Part shown: in pieces, positions 1 through 7,780 of the stretch
Layout: every line of letters begins with the position of its first letter
Numbering within the stretch: the first letter of the stretch is position 1
IMG/VR virus record: IMGVR_UViG_3300030061_001060
Coordinates: 1 to 37,350 of that record
Source of the DNA: a virus
Length of the DNA: 37,350 nucleotides
Direction: 5' to 3' (one strand)
Program-made: the position numbers and the translations under genes
Notes under the pieces: model-generated
Database searches by the model: none
The model's input: only the letters and a program-made list of their open reading frames with translations
Told to the model about the DNA's origin: nothing

Positions 1-24
1 TTTGATGACGAGATTCCTTTTTAA
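1..24 (+). CDS. C-terminal tail of an SSB-like protein (partial)
   Basis: The first eight codons of the window read FDDEIPF and then stop (TAA at 22-24). An acidic run ending in Ile-Pro-Phe is the hallmark C-terminal tip of bacterial single-stranded DNA-binding proteins (E. coli SSB ends DFDDDIPF), which binds partner replication and repair enzymes. The stop is followed at once by the ATG of the nuclease gene, so the two are co-transcribed and an SSB would fit this replication module. Only seven residues are visible; the OB fold lies outside the window, so the identity is inferred from the tail alone. Confidence 0.55.
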   Translation, partial: FDDEIPF

Positions 25-810
25 ATGATAGATCTTAATCCACCTACAAACAAAGGAGATGTTAGTGATTTGGTTATGCCATTCATTGACGAAGCTTTGG
101 TTCTTGAAAACCAAAACGAACCAAAGAGAACTTATCTTGGGGCTTCGTCTCTTGGAGAGCCATGTAAGAGAAAATTACAGTATCGTTACATGCAAACTCC
201 TCCAGACGAAGGTAAAGATTTTGATGGTAGAACATTAAGAATATTTCAGGTTGGTCATGATTTTGAAGACTTGGCTATTGCATGGTTAGTAAAAGCAAAA
301 TTTAATTTACTTACACAAGATAAACAAGGTCGTCAGTTTGGTTTTGATACTGCTGACGGAGAGATAAAAGGTCATGTCGATGGAATTATAACGGATGGCC
401 CTGTTGATTGGTCTTACCCGTTTTTATGGGAATGTAAATCAGCTAACGATAAAAAATGGAACGAGTTTAAAAGAAAGGGTACAAAAGAAACGAATCAAGT
501 TTATTACGCACAGGTAGTTTTATACCAAGCTTACATGGGTTTAATGGATAATCCTGCCTTGTTTACTGTTGTAAATAAAAACACGCAAGAGATATATTTT
601 GAAAAAATACCTTTTGATGCTAAGGTTGCACAAAGGGTGTCAGATGCGGCGGTTAATATTTTAAAAGCAACAAGCAGTGATGAGATGATGCCTAGAGTAG
701 CAGCGAAGGCAGATAGTTTTTTGTGTAGGTTTTGTGAATTTAAAAATAGATGTTGGGAAATAAAAAATGATAAAGAGCAATCATCTGGACTTCAACCAAG
801 TTGGAAATGA
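25..810 (+). CDS. Cas4-like PD-(D/E)XK exonuclease with Fe-S cluster cysteines
   Basis: A 261-residue nuclease of the PD-(D/E)XK superfamily, Cas4/RecB-nuclease type. Visible motifs in order: GHDFE near residue 77 (motif I), GHVDG with D119, ECK with E136 and K138, and QVVLY with Q163 and Y167. Four cysteines are placed as in Cas4 and AddB proteins: C47 before the core and C234, C237 and C243 at the end, which would hold a 4Fe-4S cluster. Such enzymes cut DNA ends with Mg2+ or Mn2+. It starts right after the SSB-like stop and its last 44 bases overlap the primase-helicase gene, so it probably acts in phage replication, recombination or host DNA breakdown. No CRISPR array or cas1 is near, so it is not an adaptation protein here. 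The family call is strong; the exact role is inferred. Confidence 0.85.
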   Translation: MIDLNPPTNKGDVSDLVMPFIDEALVLENQNEPKRTYLGASSLGEPCKRKLQYRYMQTPPDEGKDFDGRTLRIFQVGHDFEDLAIAWLVKAKFNLLTQDKQGRQFGFDTADGEIKGHVDGIITDGPVDWSYPFLWECKSANDKKWNEFKRKGTKETNQVYYAQVVLYQAYMGLMDNPALFTVVNKNTQEIYFEKIPFDAKVAQRVSDAAVNILKATSSDEMMPRVAAKADSFLCRFCEFKNRCWEIKNDKEQSSGLQPSWK

Positions 811-2851
811 TATTCCAGCACAGTTTGATGTTACAGATTTTAAAATAAGAGCGAAGGGGTCATTAAAAAGCATATTTAGTTATATGTTTCCAAATGGTCG
901 TATACGGGGAAATGAATTTGTTATTGGTGACTTACAAGGTGCACCTGGGGACTCATGTTCATTTAATTTAGATAAAGACGGACTTGGTAGTGAATTTAAT
1001 GGTGGTAATTCATTTAGTGATTTTATTGATGTATGGTCATACTCACAAAACACTTCCTTTCAAGACTCAGTAAAAGAAATATCAGAAAAATTTGGTATAC
1101 CTTTACAGCATACATATGTTGAACCTGCTCAACCAACATATAAACAAGAACCAAAACAAGAAAGAGTTATAGAGCATAAGTATTTAGACAAAGATAATAA
1201 ATTATTATGCACTGTTCTTCGTATTGAAATGGACAACGGAGAAAAAACTTTTAGACCTAGACTAGCATCAGGCGAATACAAAATGCCTGTCATTAGACCT
1301 TTATACAACATTCCAAACATATCTAACGCAAGTACAATCGTGTTTGTTGAGGGAGAGAAGTGCGTAGACGCACTTATGTCTAAAAATATACCCGCAGCAA
1401 GTGCCATGGGAGGGTCTAACACTAACCTTGAGAAAACGGATTGGAGCGTCTTAGAGGGCAAGAATTTAATCATATGGCCAGATAATGATGAAGCGGGAAA
1501 AAAGTTCGCTAACAAGCTCTCTCATCATTTAAACAATATATGTGCATCAGTTAAGGTTGTAGATGTTCCTGATTATAAACCAAAAGGTTGGGACGTAGCT
1601 GATGCAATAGAAGAAAATTTTGACATTGATGAAGTATTAAACACACAAGGTACAGCACCTATTAATTTGTTAAATAACTCTTTATCTGTTAAAAATTTAG
1701 TTCAAGGCAAAGCCCCAGCTTATGAATATTTGTTGGAGTCTACTTTACCTAAAGGAGTTGCAGGAATACTAGCTGCATCTGGTGACACAGGTAAAGGTAT
1801 ATTAACTCTAGACTTGGGCATGAAGATAGCATACGGCAAGGTAGGAATAGATACTGCTTTCGATGCTACATTACTTGATAACGGCAATGTCGTTATCTTA
1901 ACAGCAGAGGATGAAAAAGATGAAATACATAGACGTATTGAAAAGTTGGATACAAACGGGCATAGGTTTAGGGAAACAGGCTGTGACTTACACATTATCC
2001 CGTTCCCAGACCATGGTGGCGTTGTACCTATCGTTGCAATCCAAAATGGTCGCCCTGTTATCACGGATGAGTGGAAACAGATTGAGCGACAGATTATGCA
2101 AATGGATAATTTGGCTCTCGTTGTCATTGATCCTCTTGCTAGTTTTATTCTAGCAGACATCAATGCAGATCCATCGCATGGTGCATTTGTAACAGGATAC
2201 TTTGCAAGCTTAGCAACAAGAACAAATGCTACGTTTCTCATGGTACATCACATGACTAAGATAGACATGAAGTATCCTGTTCGCACCCCAGAACATGCTC
2301 GTAACTTAATTAGAGGTACATCAGCTCTTGTAGACGGAAGTAGATTTGCCATGGCTTTATGGCCTGCTCCTGAGTCAGAAGCTAAAACAGTATGTTTAAA
2401 AGTAGAAGAAACATTTAAAAGAAATAAAGTTATATACGGAGCCGTTGTTAAATCAAATGGTCCTGTTAACCGAGAGGTTAGAATATTTGTTCGTAACGAC
2501 GAGTCGGGATTACTAGAAGGTACGTCACAAGATATATCTGTTGTAGACGAACAAGATAAAGTGCTAAGACTACGAAGTGTAGTTTATGTCATAAAAGAAG
2601 CAGCTAGGAACGGTAATCCATTTACTGTTACAGGCGAAGACGGGTTTATAGCTCGTGAGGGTGAGTTACCACCAGAATTGAAAGGAGTATCACAAAGTAC
2701 ATTCAGAAGATATGTATCAGAACTTATTGACGACAGAAAAATAGTCCGTGCAAGACTTAAAGAAAATACAGGTCAAGCTAAGTATTTAGATGTGCCTGAT
2801 GGACCATTTGCTCATGGTTTTGGTGAGTTAAGAGCAGGTAAAGTTACCTAG
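767..2851 (+). CDS. DNA primase-helicase (TOPRIM plus RecA-like/RepA-type ATPase)
   Basis: A 694-residue fusion. Residues about 20-110 resemble a primase zinc-binding domain in layout but lack the Cys/His ligands. A TOPRIM domain covers about 190-275, with VEGEK at 194-198 and PDNDEAGKK at 238-246. A RecA-like ATPase follows: a P-loop written SGDTGKG near 338-344, a Walker B strand LVVIDP with D455, and VHHMTK about 45 residues later. The last ~100 residues look like a winged helix. Such proteins unwind the fork and lay down primers. It starts at the ATG inside the nuclease gene (44-base overlap), implying translational coupling. Its 3' end overlaps the first convergent late gene by 8 bases. 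The P-loop differs from the canonical GxxxxGK[ST] by having Gly after the Lys. Helicase polarity cannot be read from the sequence. Confidence 0.85.
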   Translation: MIKSNHLDFNQVGNDIPAQFDVTDFKIRAKGSLKSIFSYMFPNGRIRGNEFVIGDLQGAPGDSCSFNLDKDGLGSEFNGGNSFSDFIDVWSYSQNTSFQDSVKEISEKFGIPLQHTYVEPAQPTYKQEPKQERVIEHKYLDKDNKLLCTVLRIEMDNGEKTFRPRLASGEYKMPVIRPLYNIPNISNASTIVFVEGEKCVDALMSKNIPAASAMGGSNTNLEKTDWSVLEGKNLIIWPDNDEAGKKFANKLSHHLNNICASVKVVDVPDYKPKGWDVADAIEENFDIDEVLNTQGTAPINLLNNSLSVKNLVQGKAPAYEYLLESTLPKGVAGILAASGDTGKGILTLDLGMKIAYGKVGIDTAFDATLLDNGNVVILTAEDEKDEIHRRIEKLDTNGHRFRETGCDLHIIPFPDHGGVVPIVAIQNGRPVITDEWKQIERQIMQMDNLALVVIDPLASFILADINADPSHGAFVTGYFASLATRTNATFLMVHHMTKIDMKYPVRTPEHARNLIRGTSALVDGSRFAMALWPAPESEAKTVCLKVEETFKRNKVIYGAVVKSNGPVNREVRIFVRNDESGLLEGTSQDISVVDEQDKVLRLRSVVYVIKEAARNGNPFTVTGEDGFIAREGELPPELKGVSQSTFRRYVSELIDDRKIVRARLKENTGQAKYLDVPDGPFAHGFGELRAGKVT

Positions 2852-3110
2852 CTAAAGGGTTGTCATTATCACCAAGCTTATCAATCCTGTCCTCTGTTCT
2901 ATCTAATCTTTTTTCTAAGTTGTCGACTTTTGTTGTTAGCTCAGCGATAGACTCTTGTAAGGGGGCAATGTTTACAGTCTTAATTTTCTTTTTCTCAATG
3001 TTGTCAAGACGTAAATTAAACTGTCCCCAAGTGTAAAAACCGCCTCCAATGGCCGTGATCACCCCTACTATGGTAATGTACTGTTGAAGTTTTCCAAGTA
3101 TATTTTTCAT
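2844..3110 (-). CDS. Small membrane-anchored coiled-coil protein (holin- or spanin-like)
   Basis: This 88-residue protein has one hydrophobic segment at about residues 11-31 and then a charged region. Heptad-like spacing from about 46 to 80 (LQESIAELTTKVDNLEKRL) predicts a coiled coil. One N-terminal membrane anchor plus a helical tail is seen in some holins and in inner-membrane spanins, but no specific family is recognised. It is the last gene of the leftward late array, next to a two-TM protein, the usual site of lysis genes in podoviruses. A GAGG sequence lies about 7 bases before the ATG. The stop lies inside the 3' end of the convergent primase-helicase gene. Lysis is inferred from position and topology only. 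Confidence 0.7.
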   Translation of the reverse strand: MKNILGKLQQYITIVGVITAIGGGFYTWGQFNLRLDNIEKKKIKTVNIAPLQESIAELTTKVDNLEKRLDRTEDRIDKLGDNDNPLAR

Positions 3111-3135
3111 TTTATTTTCCTCATTGCTATTGACA

Positions 3136-3375
3136 TTATTTCTTTCCTATATAGAGACCGAACCAAGCTGCACCCGCACCTACAATAACAGATACAAACG
3201 CAGATTGAGAGTTAGTAGGGTCTGGCAATGTCATAAACCAGTCGCAAGTTTTGTAAAACATGATGCCATACAATGTTATTAGTATGCGTGGAAAAACTCT
3301 CCACTTATCAAAACCTTCTGGGTTGTTATACCAAGACCTTCTTTCTACTTCGACTACCTTTACTTCTTCGGTCAT
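3136..3375 (-). CDS. Putative holin with two transmembrane segments
   Basis: A 79-residue protein with a charged N-terminus, a hydrophobic stretch at about 28-50 (ILITLYGIMFYKTCDWFMTL), a short polar turn (PDPTNSQ), a second hydrophobic helix at about 58-76 and a Lys-Lys end. Short two-helix proteins with a basic tail fit class II holins, which perforate the inner membrane at lysis. Its ATG overlaps the stop of the upstream secreted protein gene (ATGA at 3372-3375), so expression is probably coupled. No endolysin is recognisable nearby, so the partner enzyme is unknown. The membrane topology is well supported; holin function is inferred. Confidence 0.65.
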   Translation of the reverse strand: MTEEVKVVEVERRSWYNNPEGFDKWRVFPRILITLYGIMFYKTCDWFMTLPDPTNSQSAFVSVIVGAGAAWFGLYIGKK

Positions 3376-5264
3376 CTAAAAAACTCCATGTTTTGTGTGC
3401 CTATTATATTAGATTGTTGATCTAAGTTTGTGTTAACTAGGCCATTATAGTTATTTATATTATCATCTAAACTTACATTTGCATATATAGTTCTAGGCTC
3501 GTACCAATTAGCTCCGTCAGGTATGTTCATGTTTTGATAATCATTAAAGCCAGGAGAGTAACCCATAAATGCAAGTAAGTTAGCCTGTCCTTGTACATTA
3601 TATTCACCAGACTCACTTTGGCTTCGTTGGTTTTCTTCCTGTTGAGCCTGTATATTTTGACTTACAATATCCTCTGCAATTTGATCAGCTTCTGATGAAG
3701 TCATCACAGACGAGGTAACACTTTGTATTTGGTTCTCCATCGTCGTTACTTGCACCTCAGCCATCGCTACAGACGGTGTATTATCCATAGAAGGCATAGG
3801 AAGTATCTCAATAGATTGCAGCACATTATTAGTCTCTACCTGCGCACTAGCAATTTGATTAGAAACAGTAGGTGAACTAACGTTCCCTACGTTTACATTA
3901 GAGGCATCAACAGTTGAGTTAGATCCGTTATTAGAACTAGAATAACTATTAGCTACGATAGATGATACAACATCATTTATATTAGCGTTAACTGTTCTAA
4001 CGTTACGTCTTACATTTCTTCTCTCAAGTGTTTCTTCTGTTTCTTCGTTTATTTCTTCAGGAGTTATATCGTCAATAGATTCGTCTAAGGCTTCTTCCTC
4101 TTCCTCTATTGCCTCCTCCTCATCAAACAACTCTTCTTCAACTACCTCTTCTACAAATACTAAAAAATCTTCTTCCATTCTTTCTTCAAAAACATCAAAT
4201 TCTTCAATTATTTCAATATCTTGAGTTACTTCTATTATTTCTATTTCTTCCAAGTCCGGGAGAGCATCCACAAGCTCAACATCAAACTCACTATCAATAT
4301 ATATAGATAATGGGTCATTCTCTAATTCGTACTCTTGATCAAGTTCAGTATCGTAAATGACAATAGTGCTATCATAATAATAATCATCGTCACTCCAAAC
4401 ACCATCATCGTCAAGACCAGACGTAGTGGCGAAAGTAAACTGATCTTCTTGGTCGTCAAATCCATAATATGTTTCGTCTTGGTCATATCCAAATATTATA
4501 TCTTCATCTACACCATAAAGAAAGTCATCGTCTTCAAAATCATTCGTTAAATCATAGACATCACAAAGTTCTGAGTAAGAAGAGTCGACTAAACATTCAG
4601 AGGAAAGGTTACTAAACGATTCATCTACAACTTCTGCTGTAGTAACACTAAAATCATCTGTCTCAATGTATGTGGTACTATTGTTGTCTTCATATCTTAA
4701 ATACGTCACGGCCTCGTTGTTGCCTTGAACTCCGATGGAAATATCGTGTGTCTTTATCTGAATTTTATCGTATCTGAACTGAATTTCATTTGTACCTTCA
4801 TATAAAATAGCTTCAAAGGTATTTTGTAATTGATTGCTATATTCTTTTGCGTTGTACCATCCAATAACAAAGTATTGGTCTGTATCAGATGTGTTGCCAA
4901 ATGTCTGAATATAAGGATTTCGAGTACCGTTTCTATTAATTAAATCCGTCCACATTGGAAATACGCTGTAATTGAACGAACTTGCTGGTAACGTTTCGGA
5001 TAAGTAATTTCTTTGTCTTGATACATTAAAGTTTGACTGAAATGTAAAGAACCCGTTCATAGATATATTTACTTGGTCAAATGTTTGGTCATAAAAAGTA
5101 AAATCAAAACCAATATCTCTCATGCCACTCATTGAATCGTCTCCGAGATTAAGAGCTGTGCCTGAGTTTTGTATATTTATTATGCTTTCTGTACCAACAG
5201 TAAAAACTGGGTCGGTTGCCCAAACAGATGTCGTTAAAAATAATAGTGTGATTAGCCTGAACAT
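3372..5264 (-). CDS. Secreted protein with NIDO-like domain, acidic middle and Ser/Asn/Gln-rich C-terminus
   Basis: A 630-residue protein that starts with a clear Sec signal peptide (MFRLITLLFLTTSVWA, cut near residue 16). Residues about 18-200 read like an extracellular beta domain of the nidogen/NIDO type (IGFDFTFYDQTFDQVNISMNGFFTF, later FEAILYEGTNEIQFRY). From about 235 to 410 the chain is very rich in Asp and Glu, including EEEEE runs, then has ERRNVRRNV followed by a Ser/Asn/Thr/Gln-rich stretch. The last ~60 residues look folded again. Signal peptides are uncommon in phage proteins, so this one is probably exported by the host before lysis. It overlaps the 308-aa secreted protein gene by 13 bases and the holin-like gene by 4. 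Possible roles are cell-surface modification, superinfection exclusion or lysis of the outer envelope; none is shown. Confidence 0.75.
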   Translation of the reverse strand: MFRLITLLFLTTSVWATDPVFTVGTESIINIQNSGTALNLGDDSMSGMRDIGFDFTFYDQTFDQVNISMNGFFTFQSNFNVSRQRNYLSETLPASSFNYSVFPMWTDLINRNGTRNPYIQTFGNTSDTDQYFVIGWYNAKEYSNQLQNTFEAILYEGTNEIQFRYDKIQIKTHDISIGVQGNNEAVTYLRYEDNNSTTYIETDDFSVTTAEVVDESFSNLSSECLVDSSYSELCDVYDLTNDFEDDDFLYGVDEDIIFGYDQDETYYGFDDQEDQFTFATTSGLDDDGVWSDDDYYYDSTIVIYDTELDQEYELENDPLSIYIDSEFDVELVDALPDLEEIEIIEVTQDIEIIEEFDVFEERMEEDFLVFVEEVVEEELFDEEEAIEEEEEALDESIDDITPEEINEETEETLERRNVRRNVRTVNANINDVVSSIVANSYSSSNNGSNSTVDASNVNVGNVSSPTVSNQIASAQVETNNVLQSIEILPMPSMDNTPSVAMAEVQVTTMENQIQSVTSSVMTSSEADQIAEDIVSQNIQAQQEENQRSQSESGEYNVQGQANLLAFMGYSPGFNDYQNMNIPDGANWYEPRTIYANVSLDDNINNYNGLVNTNLDQQSNIIGTQNMEFFR

Positions 5265-6178
5265 ATCTTGTGTTTAGGATATTTATTACAGAAGTCGCCT
5301 TTACGATATGCTTTTATTTCATACCCGGTAAGTTCTTTTTTAATGTCTTCCCAATCAGGTCTGTCTTCTGGATTTTGTTCCCATGCTATACGAGCTTCTT
5401 CACCTATCTTACCTTTATACGGGCAGGGACTACCGGCTTGCATCATCGAACGCCATACTCGAGCGTCCTCACAAAGTAATGCAACAGCTGCTACCTTCAT
5501 CCCCATGTCGTAAAGACCTTTGCTAAGTTTCAAACGTTCGCAGTTATCGTCTCGTACACTTCTACCAGATGATATACCAAAGAACTGAGTTTGGACTGCT
5601 GAACTAGCTCCCGTGGTGCATAGGTCCTGACTATATGACATTATGGACGGAGCCACGGCACTCGGAGGAGGAGATTTAACTCTTTGTGTTACCTTTTGTG
5701 AACTATTACTTGTTGAGTTATTTGTATTCACATTTTGTGAAGTGTTGTTATTGGTGTTAAAATTTTGATTATTTGTTGTAACGTCAGAACTTGATGTCGA
5801 AATATTGTTGTTATTATTCGTGTTAGAAGTTGTTGAAGTGTTAACATTAGTGTTGTTATTTTGATTTGTAGAGTTGTTAGTTATCAATGAAGTGTTGTTA
5901 ACATTTTGTGTTTGATTAACGGTACTTGTTACAACAGAAGTATTGTTGTTGGTATTTGTTGCAGTCGAATTAGTTGTTGAATTAATTGTCGTATTATTAG
6001 TATTGGTGTTATTTGAAACATTAGTGTTTTGATTGTAATTCGTATTGGTATTATTACTAGTAACAGTCGATGTAGTCGTAGTTGTATTTGTTATGTTGCT
6101 GTCCTCAGCTAATAGAAGACTGCTAACAGATATAACTGAAACAAATATTATAAAGAGATCTCGTAAAGTATCTTTCAT
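5252..6178 (-). CDS. Secreted Asn/Thr-rich protein with a cysteine-containing C-terminal domain
   Basis: This 308-residue protein has an N-terminal hydrophobic segment (LFIIFVSVISVSSLLLA) ending in a plausible signal-peptidase site. Residues about 26-165 are almost only Asn, Thr, Ser and Val. Then comes a Pro-rich hinge (VKSPPPSAVAPS) and a folded-looking domain of about 135 residues with five cysteines (DLCTTG, DNCERL, LLCEDA, SPCPYK, DFCNKY) and a final one in KICSG, giving six and hence up to three disulfides if exported. An AAAGGA Shine-Dalgarno sequence lies about 9 bases before the ATG. The start codon overlaps the stop of a 40-codon cysteine-rich frame, and the gene overlaps the next secreted gene. 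The low-complexity part looks like a flexible stalk or surface linker. No known family is recognised; the function is unknown. Confidence 0.75.
   Translation of the reverse strand: MKDTLRDLFIIFVSVISVSSLLLAEDSNITNTTTTTSTVTSNNTNTNYNQNTNVSNNTNTNNTTINSTTNSTATNTNNNTSVVTSTVNQTQNVNNTSLITNNSTNQNNNTNVNTSTTSNTNNNNNISTSSSDVTTNNQNFNTNNNTSQNVNTNNSTSNSSQKVTQRVKSPPPSAVAPSIMSYSQDLCTTGASSAVQTQFFGISSGRSVRDDNCERLKLSKGLYDMGMKVAAVALLCEDARVWRSMMQAGSPCPYKGKIGEEARIAWEQNPEDRPDWEDIKKELTGYEIKAYRKGDFCNKYPKHKICSG
5684..6103 (-). repeat. Low-complexity Asn/Thr-coding tract
   Basis: About 420 bases made of short AAT/AAC/ACT/ACA codon runs encode the Asn/Thr-rich stalk of the secreted 308-aa protein. The units are irregular (NTNN, NTST, NNTS) and not an exact tandem repeat. 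Such tracts change length easily by slippage. Confidence 0.8.
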
Positions 6179-6297
6179 TGTTCATTTCCTTTACTCTCCT
6201 CTCGCTCTGATTTACACACGCCCTGACACTTATAGTCAACAGATTTCTGTTCTACAGGCACTTCCTTGCAACATTTTTTTTCCTTTAATTTAAGCAT
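6175..6297 (-). CDS. 40-residue cysteine-rich peptide (hypothetical)
   Basis: A complete short frame runs from ATG at 6297 to TGA at 6175. The peptide is strongly charged and has four cysteines (KKCCKE, then YKCQGVCKS). It fills the only sizeable space between the 496-aa virion gene and the secreted 308-aa gene: its start overlaps the first by 8 bases and its stop overlaps the next start (ATGA). That coupling pattern matches the rest of the array. CC and CxxxC pairs suggest metal or disulfide binding. No clear Shine-Dalgarno sequence precedes it, so it might only be a leader that feeds ribosomes to the next gene. No family is recognised. Confidence 0.5.
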   Translation of the reverse strand: MLKLKEKKCCKEVPVEQKSVDYKCQGVCKSEREESKGNEQ

Positions 6298-7780
6298 AAG
6301 CTATAAAAGGATTAGATGCTAGTTGTTGTGATGTAGTATTTATATTAGCTAACCCAGGTAAACCTGACATAGATGTTGGTGTTCTTTGCACGCCTCTGTA
6401 ATTTGCAAGATCTATAATACCACCACCTTCAGCTTGTTTTTGTCTAGCTAAAGCCTCTAAATCACCTAAGAGAGATGTGTAAAAATCTTTACCCGCATTT
6501 TCACCTTTAAATGTTTTTCTATAAATAGAACCACCATCTCTTGTAGACTGATCTCTGCCATCAAAATAATCTAATCTGTTTCTAAATCCTGTAACATCTC
6601 TGTTACCTATATTGTATGCAAGTCCATCTCTACCACCATAGTTAACTTGAATATCTCCTTTTAAATCAACACCATACATTTCTTCTAGTTGTTGTATTGC
6701 TGGAATAATTGGTTCCATTATTTGCATAGTTTGATCTACATTTTCTTGACTATATTTTTTACCTTCCATACCAAAACTTACAGGCTTAAACTCATCTAAG
6801 TCAATTGATGTATAACCAGTTTTATTAGAAGGTTTTTTGTTGCCTAATAAACTAGCAACTAAAGCAGCACCAGCTAACCACGGTGCAGCAGTCGCAAGAC
6901 CTGAGAAAGCTCCAATACCTGACGCTCCAGCTCCTGCTAAAGTTCCAAGACCTGATGCTAAAGACGGATCATCTAAAAACTCATTAAGAGAAAACAAACC
7001 ACCAACAGTTCCAAGAACATTACCTATACTTGATATACCAGAGCCAGCAACATTAGGATTACCAAATAAACCAACCCCATCAGCACCAGTTAAAAATTCT
7101 CTTGGCGTGTTAAAAAAGTTTCCTACTTTATCAAAAAAACCTGTTTCTCCAGCAGGAACTACTTTTCCATCAACAACTATTTCTCCAGATTTTGGATAAG
7201 GTGCGGTAGTTGATCCTATTTTATTTACATCAGTAGCAGGTATAAGATTTCCTGCACTATCAAATGTAGGATAAGGGTTGCTTGATGTTCCAAACTTACT
7301 TAACTCCGCAGCAGATACTTTTGGCCCTGTTTTAAATAAACTACCAAGACCAGAACTAGCTTTATCTAAATCTTTTATTACTGGCATTCCAAAGGTTGGT
7401 AATCCTAATGCATTTAAACCTGTCCCTACACCAGAAGTAATAGCACCAAGTTTTACAATATCTCCTATCATTGCTCCAGTTGAAGGTTGTTTTGATGCAC
7501 CGCCTACATCATAACTTTGCTGCCCTATAGTATAGTTGCTAGGGTTTCCTGGAGTTCCTACAAAAGATATACCACCAGATGGTGTCATTGTAGCAGGTAA
7601 AGCACTTGGTCTTTTAGAGCCACTTCCAACTTTATAACTAACAACAGGTGAAGCATACCCATAAGAAGGTATACCACTTAAACGACGACTACCCCCACCG
7701 TATCTTGGTAAAGAAGCAGACTGATAACCAAAATCCTCTATGGTCCTTCCTGTTCTTGGTGGTTGAATTAATCTAGCCAT
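6290..7780 (-). CDS. Virion structural protein, Gly/Ser-rich (putative internal protein)
   Basis: A 496-residue protein. Its first ~250 residues are rich in Gly, Ser, Pro and Tyr with little predicted helix. A small hydrophobic Gly/Ala segment at roughly 270-315 (GLGTLAGAGASGIGAFSGLATAAPWLAGAALVASLLG) follows, then a charged region ending in a helical part (TSLLGDLEALARQKQAEGG). It is the last of five large genes that follow the tail hub, the position of internal or ejection proteins in P22-like and T7-like podoviruses, and its start shares TAATG with the end of the 1319-aa gene. The hydrophobic segment would suit membrane insertion during DNA delivery. The function is inferred from place and composition; no family is recognised. 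Confidence 0.65.
   Translation of the reverse strand: MARLIQPPRTGRTIEDFGYQSASLPRYGGGSRRLSGIPSYGYASPVVSYKVGSGSKRPSALPATMTPSGGISFVGTPGNPSNYTIGQQSYDVGGASKQPSTGAMIGDIVKLGAITSGVGTGLNALGLPTFGMPVIKDLDKASSGLGSLFKTGPKVSAAELSKFGTSSNPYPTFDSAGNLIPATDVNKIGSTTAPYPKSGEIVVDGKVVPAGETGFFDKVGNFFNTPREFLTGADGVGLFGNPNVAGSGISSIGNVLGTVGGLFSLNEFLDDPSLASGLGTLAGAGASGIGAFSGLATAAPWLAGAALVASLLGNKKPSNKTGYTSIDLDEFKPVSFGMEGKKYSQENVDQTMQIMEPIIPAIQQLEEMYGVDLKGDIQVNYGGRDGLAYNIGNRDVTGFRNRLDYFDGRDQSTRDGGSIYRKTFKGENAGKDFYTSLLGDLEALARQKQAEGGGIIDLANYRGVQRTPTSMSGLPGLANINTTSQQLASNPFIAYA

Noticed and set aside
3107-3136. Nine-codon frame (MSIAMRKIK) between the holin-like and coiled-coil genes
   Set aside because: It forms TAATG and ATGA joins but is too short to support as a gene; it may only pass ribosomes along.
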